This document shows, piece after piece, positions 7,001-10,287 of a DNA stretch of 10,287 nucleotides (the stretch's first letter is position 1; each line of letters begins with the position of its first letter). Source of the DNA: DAOTWA01 sp034435955. Its GTDB lineage: Bacteria > Chloroflexota > Anaerolineae > Anaerolineales > Anaerolineaceae. The notes beneath the pieces were generated by a model. It was not told the DNA's origin. It was given only the letters and a program-made list of their open reading frames with translations, and ran no database searches. The stretch spans positions 1 to 10,287 of the forward strand of contig DAOTWA010000041.1 of the NCBI GenBank assembly GCA_034435955.1, in the 5' to 3' direction. A program made the position numbers and the translations under genes.

Positions 7001-7777
7001 ATGGAACCCGAACTCCCCCCCACTCCCATCGAAAACGAAACGCCTCCGCCTTCCAAACTCGATACACTCACCTTCAAACGCTCGACGTTTTACGCCATCC
7101 TGGTCCCGCTGGCCTTCGTGGCCGGCCTGGCCGTCGGCTACCTGTTCTGGGGCCGCCCGGCTGAGTACGCACAATCCGCCCAGGCACAGATCGTCTCGCG
7201 CGGGGAGACAGCCGCCGCCGCAACCGATGCCCCTCAGCAGGTCAAGCGCTACCAGGTGCCCATCGGCGACGCCCCCACCCTCGGCCCGGCCGACGCCCCC
7301 ATCACCCTGATCGAACTGAGCGATTACCAGTGTCCCTACTGCAAGCGCTGGTTCGACGACGTTTATCCGCAGCTCATGAAGGATTACACCGGCAAGATTC
7401 GCTTCGTCTACAAGGACTTCCCTCTCTACGGCGTCCACCCCGAGGCCGAGGCTGCTGCCGAGGCGGCCCATTGCGCCGCCGAGCAAACCGATTACTGGAA
7501 GTATCACGACAAGTTGTTTGCTGGCCAATCTGACCTGGGGGAGGCAGCCTATAAGCAGTTCGCCCAAGAACTGGGCCTGGACCTCACCAAGTTCGAGGAT
7601 TGTTTGAGCAGCCATCGCTACCAGGACACCATCCGCGCCGAATATCAATTCGCCGCCGACCTGGGCGTCACCTCCACTCCCACCTTCTTCATCAACGGCC
7701 TGGCGCTGGTCGGGGCGCAGCCTTACGAAGTGTTCAAACAGGTGATCGACAAAGAACTGGCGGGGGAGATCCCCTGA
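7001..7777 (+). CDS. Membrane-anchored DsbA-like (BdbD-type) thiol-disulfide oxidoreductase
   Basis: The product is a 258-residue protein. A proline-rich cytoplasmic tail (1-27) is followed by one membrane segment (about 30-49) and a linker to about 84. The rest is a DsbA-type domain (Thioredoxin_4) on the outer face. The active site is CPYC (C111-C114) after LIELSDYQ, and the cis-proline loop is STP (225-227, P227). A second cysteine pair, C158 and C201, lies in the helical insertion and could form a structural disulfide. The protein probably introduces or shuffles disulfides in exported proteins. Partner reoxidases (DsbB or VKOR type) are not in the window. The start at 7001 is chosen over GTG 6860 because of the adjacent -10 element and the normal tail-anchor layout. 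The kinase gene follows after 22 nt, suggesting an operon, though no functional link is obvious. Confidence 0.88.
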   Translation: MEPELPPTPIENETPPPSKLDTLTFKRSTFYAILVPLAFVAGLAVGYLFWGRPAEYAQSAQAQIVSRGETAAAATDAPQQVKRYQVPIGDAPTLGPADAPITLIELSDYQCPYCKRWFDDVYPQLMKDYTGKIRFVYKDFPLYGVHPEAEAAAEAAHCAAEQTDYWKYHDKLFAGQSDLGEAAYKQFAQELGLDLTKFEDCLSSHRYQDTIRAEYQFAADLGVTSTPTFFINGLALVGAQPYEVFKQVIDKELAGEIP

Positions 7778-7799
7778 TCCCATCCGAGAAGGTGCGATC

Positions 7800-8465
7800 A
7801 TGAAGAAATTCGTGGCCGTGGCCGGCAATATCGGTGTGGGCAAGTCCACGTTGGTCGAACTGCTGTGCGCCAAATTGGGCTGGCAGCCTTTTTACGAGCC
7901 GGAAGCTGAAAACCCCTATCTGGCCGATTTCTATCAAAATATGCACGCCTGGGGCTTTCATTCGCAGATCTACTTCCTCACCCATCGCTTGCGCCTGCAT
8001 CAGCAGCTCATCAATCATCCCACCTCAGCCATGCAGGACCGCAGCATCTACGAAGACGCCGAAATCTTCGCCCGCAACCTCTATCTGCAGGGCTATATCG
8101 ATCCGCGCGATTATCGCACTTACCATGAGCTGTACCAGGCTTTGAGCGATTTCCTTCCCCCTCCTGACCTGGTCATCTACCTGCGCGCCTCTGTCTCCAC
8201 CTTGATCCAGCGCATCACCCACCGCGACCGCACGTATGAGCGCACCATCCAGCCTGAGTATCTGGCGCGTTTGAACACCCTCTACGAAAGCTGGATCGCC
8301 AGCTTCACCCTTTGCCCGGTGTTGACCGTTCCGGCCGACGATCTGGATTACGTCGCTCACCCCAAACACCTCGACCTGATCGCCGCCAAGGTGCTGGAGA
8401 AGCTGACCGGCAAAGAGGAAGTAATTTTCGACGCCGACGAAGTCGCCCGCGCCAGCAGCGATTAA
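7800..8465 (+). CDS. Deoxynucleoside kinase (deoxyadenosine/deoxyguanosine kinase family)
   Basis: The product is a 221-residue kinase that would phosphorylate deoxynucleosides to monophosphates in nucleotide salvage. The P-loop GNIGVGKST is at 9-17, the conserved acidic EPEAENPYL block at 33-41, and the DRS motif (QDRSIYEDAEIF, D80-R81-S82) binds substrate. The LID region is RITHRDRTYE (138-147), with its arginines positioned to contact ATP phosphates. Length and motifs fit the dAK/dGK type common in Gram-positive bacteria and relatives; base preference cannot be decided by eye. AAGGTG sits about 6 nt before the ATG as a modest Shine-Dalgarno. It is probably co-transcribed with the DsbA-like gene 22 nt upstream. 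The stem-loop at 8481-8529 follows 15 nt after the stop. Confidence 0.9.
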   Translation: MKKFVAVAGNIGVGKSTLVELLCAKLGWQPFYEPEAENPYLADFYQNMHAWGFHSQIYFLTHRLRLHQQLINHPTSAMQDRSIYEDAEIFARNLYLQGYIDPRDYRTYHELYQALSDFLPPPDLVIYLRASVSTLIQRITHRDRTYERTIQPEYLARLNTLYESWIASFTLCPVLTVPADDLDYVAHPKHLDLIAAKVLEKLTGKEEVIFDADEVARASSD

Positions 8466-8480
8466 TGCCCCGCATGTAGA

Positions 8481-8529
8481 CGAGAATGCAGGTAGAGGGT
8501 AACCACCTTACCCTTCACCTGCATTCTCG
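8481..8529. terminator. Long stem-loop between convergent genes, likely bidirectional terminator
   Basis: Arms at 8481-8502 and 8508-8529 pair over 22 positions around a 5-nt loop (CCACC), with one A-C mismatch and one G-T wobble. It starts 15 nt after the kinase stop, and spoVS ends 45 nt beyond it. No clean T-run follows either arm (only ATTTT at 8531-8535), so it is an atypical intrinsic terminator. It could instead be an RNA-stabilising hairpin or a copy of a dispersed palindromic repeat. Confidence 0.6.
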
Positions 8530-8574
8530 CATTTTGAGAACGCGCCGCCTGCCCACGCGCGTCCTGCGCCGGCG

Positions 8575-8835
8575 TTATCGTGGCTCTACAACCAGCTTGA
8601 TGGCTGTGCGTATCTTGCCGTCTATGTCCACGTCGACGAACTCGGGCACACAAACCACGGGAATCCCATCATTAGCCAGATACCCCTTGGCGAGCACGAG
8701 CGCCTTTACCGCCTGATTGACCGCCCCCGCACCGATCGCTTGCACTTCTGCATGCCTGTGCTCACGAATAACCCCAGCGATTGCCCCTGCTACAGCGGCC
8801 GTACGGGAGTTTGCCGAGACCTTGATGACGTCCAT
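8575..8835 (-). CDS. spoVS: Stage V sporulation protein S family (SpoVS)
   Basis: The product is an 86-residue protein that reads like SpoVS throughout: MDVIKVSANSRTAAVAGAIA at the start, then AVNQAVKALVLAKGYL and a VDVDIDGKIRTAIKL ending. SpoVS proteins have an Alba-like fold and probably bind nucleic acid. In Bacillus the protein acts at stage V of sporulation, but homologues occur in non-sporulating bacteria, where the role is unclear. The ATG at 8835 is chosen because GGAAGGGAG precedes it at about 6 nt and it matches the family N-terminus; a longer in-frame start at 8877 adds an atypical 14 residues. It faces away from the candidate origin at 8884-9332 and ends against the shared stem-loop. 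No other sporulation genes are in the window. Confidence 0.93.
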   Translation of the reverse strand: MDVIKVSANSRTAAVAGAIAGVIREHRHAEVQAIGAGAVNQAVKALVLAKGYLANDGIPVVCVPEFVDVDIDGKIRTAIKLVVEPR

Positions 8836-8890
8836 TGTTTTCTCCCTTCCATAGTTATGCGTATTCATGGCTTTCAACTACGGGGCATTT

Positions 8891-8934
8891 GTAATACTTC
8901 TTAATACTCAGTAACAATATGTAATGTGTAATAG
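8891..8934 (+). repeat. AT-rich segment with 10-bp-phased GTAAT-type repeats
   Basis: Successive 10-mers begin GTAATAC (8891), TTAATAC (8901), GTAACAA (8911) and GTAATGT (8921), then GTAATAG (8928). TAATACT occurs twice 10 bp apart. The repeat lies at one end of the DnaA-box cluster and is a candidate unwinding element or binding array; it is also upstream of spoVS on the minus strand, where it may overlap that promoter. Confidence 0.5.
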
Positions 8935-9023
8935 ATTTTACTGGATTTCCCCTTCAGAATCAAGTGGATTAATTTAAGTTTTCCTCAATGATTGGATAGG
9001 ATTCAGTCGTATTCGTAGGGCCT

Positions 9024-9043
9024 GGGGATATGTGGATATCCCC
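9024..9043. repeat. Perfect 8-bp inverted repeat containing a DnaA-like box
   Basis: GGGGATAT (9024-9031) and ATATCCCC (9036-9043) are exact inverted copies separated by GTGG. A one-mismatch DnaA box on the minus strand (9031-9039) lies inside. This could be an origin element or an operator for a dimeric regulator. Confidence 0.5.
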
Positions 9044-9122
9044 GCCAACCAGCAAATTGCCCCCCAGGGCTGTGCCCCTTCTCTTTACATGGCCCAAATG
9101 ATGGCGTTGTGCGCTGCATTAA

Positions 9123-9146
9123 TCATCCACAGCCTCGTGTGGATAA
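9123..9146. repeat. Inverted pair of DnaA boxes
   Basis: A one-mismatch box TCATCCACA (9123-9131, plus) faces a perfect box TGTGGATAA (9138-9146, minus) across a 6-nt spacer, so the two sites face each other head to head. Confidence 0.6.
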
Positions 9147-9282
9147 CTCCTGAATAAGAAAAATACCAAGTAGACAGACGCACCTCCCTCGGATGAGAGG
9201 ATGCTTTGATAGTGAATTGAGACGGAAAACAGACAAAATATTCAGCGGAATGGCTCACTCCCCCATGATGCTAATGAGCGAT

Positions 9283-9332
9283 TTTTCCACAGATTCGAGC
9301 AGTTATCCACATTTATCATCCACTTATCCACA
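9283..9332 (+). repeat. Array of three same-strand DnaA boxes at 20-21 bp spacing
   Basis: Boxes start at 9283 (TTTTCCACA), 9303 (TTATCCACA) and 9324 (TTATCCACA), about two helical turns apart, so all three present the same face of the DNA. This phasing favours cooperative DnaA filament assembly. The array ends 20 bp before the stop of the neighbouring gene. Confidence 0.65.
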
Positions 9333-9352
9333 GTTTTTCCCAATGGTTGAGC

Positions 9353-10287
9353 TCACGCGCCGTTCTCGGCCGCCCAGTCTTCCAGCGTCTCCTCGAGGCT
9401 GTCCAGGTAGGCATCCAAAGCCGACAGGCGACCGACCAGACTGTCTGCGTCCAGTTCCAGCGTGCGTCGTGTCTCCATCCAGGCTTCCTGGGAGGGATCG
9501 CCTGCGCGCAGCCGTCCGGCCGCCGCCAGCCAGGTCACCAGCAGCGGCCAGAGCGCGTCCTGTGAATGGCCGCCATCCAACATAGCTTCGACCGCCCGGC
9601 GGTAGTATGGCAGTCGCGCGGCGCTCAGTCGCACCGGCCCATCGGCCAGTCCGCCGGCAGCCCGAAGCGCTTTCTCCCACTCCCCCAGCCAGGTTCGCAG
9701 TGTTTCCGCGTCGGCCTGCTCGCCCCCCAGCAGGTCCACCAGCCCGGCTGCCATGCCTGGACGACCCACCGCTGTCGCCCGCTCAGGAAAGTCCATCAAC
9801 AGGCGCCGTTCGCTCAGCGGTGGACCGCTCAGCATGGCCACCGCGTTGGCAGCCGCCTCCAGCGTCTCCAGGTACGGGCTTATCGGATCGGAGTATGGAC
9901 TGTCGCCGTTCTCCATCGCAAGCCACAATCCGCGCGCCTTCTCGGCGAGCTGCCGCGCCCGAGCCATGACGAAATCCGGGCGGTTGTACTGGGCAGTCAC
10001 ACCTGATTGGGCGAACTCGAACCAGTGCTGGGTATCGTGCAGCACGATCGGGTTGTGATAAAGCGCCGGCCCGAGCCAGGGATGCTGCCGCAGGTTGCGC
10101 GGTTGCTGGTACAGGCTCTGTGGGTGGTGCAGGATATCCAGGGTTACATCCTGAGTAACGCGCACCACCTCGCGCTCGACTGGCGGATCGCCGATGTGTA
10201 CCACCACCAGGTCGATGTCGGTCGTGCCGCCCAGCAGCGGCCGATCGCGCAGCAGCGAGCCGATCAGGTAGATGCACACCACATCGC
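9353..10287 (-). CDS. Nucleotidyltransferase-domain protein (Pol-beta fold), N-terminus outside the window
   Basis: The frame is open from the right edge to a TGA at 9353-9355, giving at least 309 residues from the GTG at 10282. The frame continues upstream (codon GAT), so the true start is probably beyond the window. Counting from that GTG, the nucleotidyltransferase signature is GS (8-9), then TTDIDLV with the two metal-binding aspartates D22 and D24, and a third acidic residue D49 in VTLDILHH. The remainder (about 100-309) is mostly helical, without a recognised domain. Relatives transfer nucleotides to small molecules, RNA or protein, including the MNT half of MNT-HEPN toxin-antitoxin pairs and antibiotic-modifying enzymes; the long helical C-terminus here argues against a minimal MNT antitoxin. 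The substrate cannot be assigned. Confidence 0.78.
   Translation of the reverse strand, partial: DVVCIYLIGSLLRDRPLLGGTTDIDLVVVHIGDPPVEREVVRVTQDVTLDILHHPQSLYQQPRNLRQHPWLGPALYHNPIVLHDTQHWFEFAQSGVTAQYNRPDFVMARARQLAEKARGLWLAMENGDSPYSDPISPYLETLEAAANAVAMLSGPPLSERRLLMDFPERATAVGRPGMAAGLVDLLGGEQADAETLRTWLGEWEKALRAAGGLADGPVRLSAARLPYYRRAVEAMLDGGHSQDALWPLLVTWLAAAGRLRAGDPSQEAWMETRRTLELDADSLVGRLSALDAYLDSLEETLEDWAAENGA

Larger units (their letters stand above)
8884..9332. other. Candidate replication origin (oriC): DnaA-box cluster with AT-rich flank
   Basis: This gene-free stretch between spoVS and a nucleotidyltransferase gene holds an AT-rich segment (about 8884-8990) and a cluster of DnaA boxes (TTATCCACA). 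The perfect boxes are at 9303-9311 and 9324-9332 (plus) and 9138-9146 (minus). One-mismatch boxes are at 9123-9131 (TCATCCACA) and 9283-9291 (TTTTCCACA) on plus, and at 9031-9039 (minus, ATATCCACA). This density, both orientations and a neighbouring AT-rich unwinding candidate are the classic features of bacterial oriC. dnaA and dnaN are not in the window, so position relative to them is unknown. A regulatory DnaA-titration site or an integrated plasmid origin are the alternatives. Confidence 0.68.

Noticed and set aside
6974..7873. Minus-strand open frame of 299 codons opposite the DsbA-like gene
   Set aside because: The plus strand carries a clear DsbA domain with CPYC and cis-proline; the antisense frame is a codon-bias shadow.
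9353..10287. Nucleotidyltransferase as the MNT antitoxin of an MNT-HEPN pair
   Set aside because: The protein is far longer than minimal MNT proteins and no HEPN partner is visible in the window.

Overview
The window is GC-rich, bacterial and mostly coding. The gene set suggests a member of the Chloroflexota, probably Anaerolineae-like: SpoVS outside a sporulation cluster, a LarA-family protein, a membrane-anchored DsbA-type oxidoreductase, a dAK/dGK-type deoxynucleoside kinase and a TolB-like beta-propeller lipid-side protein. No rRNA, tRNA, CRISPR array or transposase was seen. The taxonomic call is inference from gene content, not from a marker gene.

Layout. (1) Positions 1-2250, minus strand: an ICMT-like membrane methyltransferase precedes the DNA-uptake channel gene comEC. 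comEC runs off the left edge, leaving its first 530 codons. (2) Positions 2251-2400: a divergent promoter region. (3) Positions 2401-5347, plus strand: a tightly overlapping three-gene unit. It encodes a TolB-like propeller protein with an N-terminal anchor, a TlpA/AhpC-type thioredoxin with a CxxC motif, and an extended-SDR NAD-dependent epimerase. (4) Positions 5397-6710, minus strand: a LarA-family (nickel-pincer) protein convergent with the previous unit. It has a strong Shine-Dalgarno and a 13-codon upstream ORF overlapping its start. (5) Positions 7001-8465, plus strand: a membrane-anchored DsbA-like oxidoreductase followed 22 nt later by a deoxynucleoside kinase. (6) Positions 8481-8529: a near-perfect 22-bp stem-loop between convergent genes, probably a shared terminator. 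(7) Positions 8575-8835, minus strand: spoVS. (8) Positions 8836-9352: a roughly 515-bp gene-free region. (9) Positions 9353-10287, minus strand: a Pol-beta-fold nucleotidyltransferase whose N-terminus lies outside the window.

The most interesting part is the gene-free region 8836-9352. It holds three perfect and at least three one-mismatch copies of the DnaA box TTATCCACA in both orientations. Three of them form a same-strand array with 20- and 21-bp spacing. An AT-rich segment with 10-bp-phased GTAAT-type repeats lies on the spoVS side. Together this looks like a replication origin (oriC) that is not next to dnaA, at least within this window.

A second theme is transcript starts. Two genes (2401 and 7001) have a perfect TATAAT ending 6-7 nt before the ATG and no Shine-Dalgarno, which fits leaderless mRNAs. 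Other genes here (larA, the kinase, spoVS) have recognisable Shine-Dalgarno sequences, so the organism appears to use both initiation modes.
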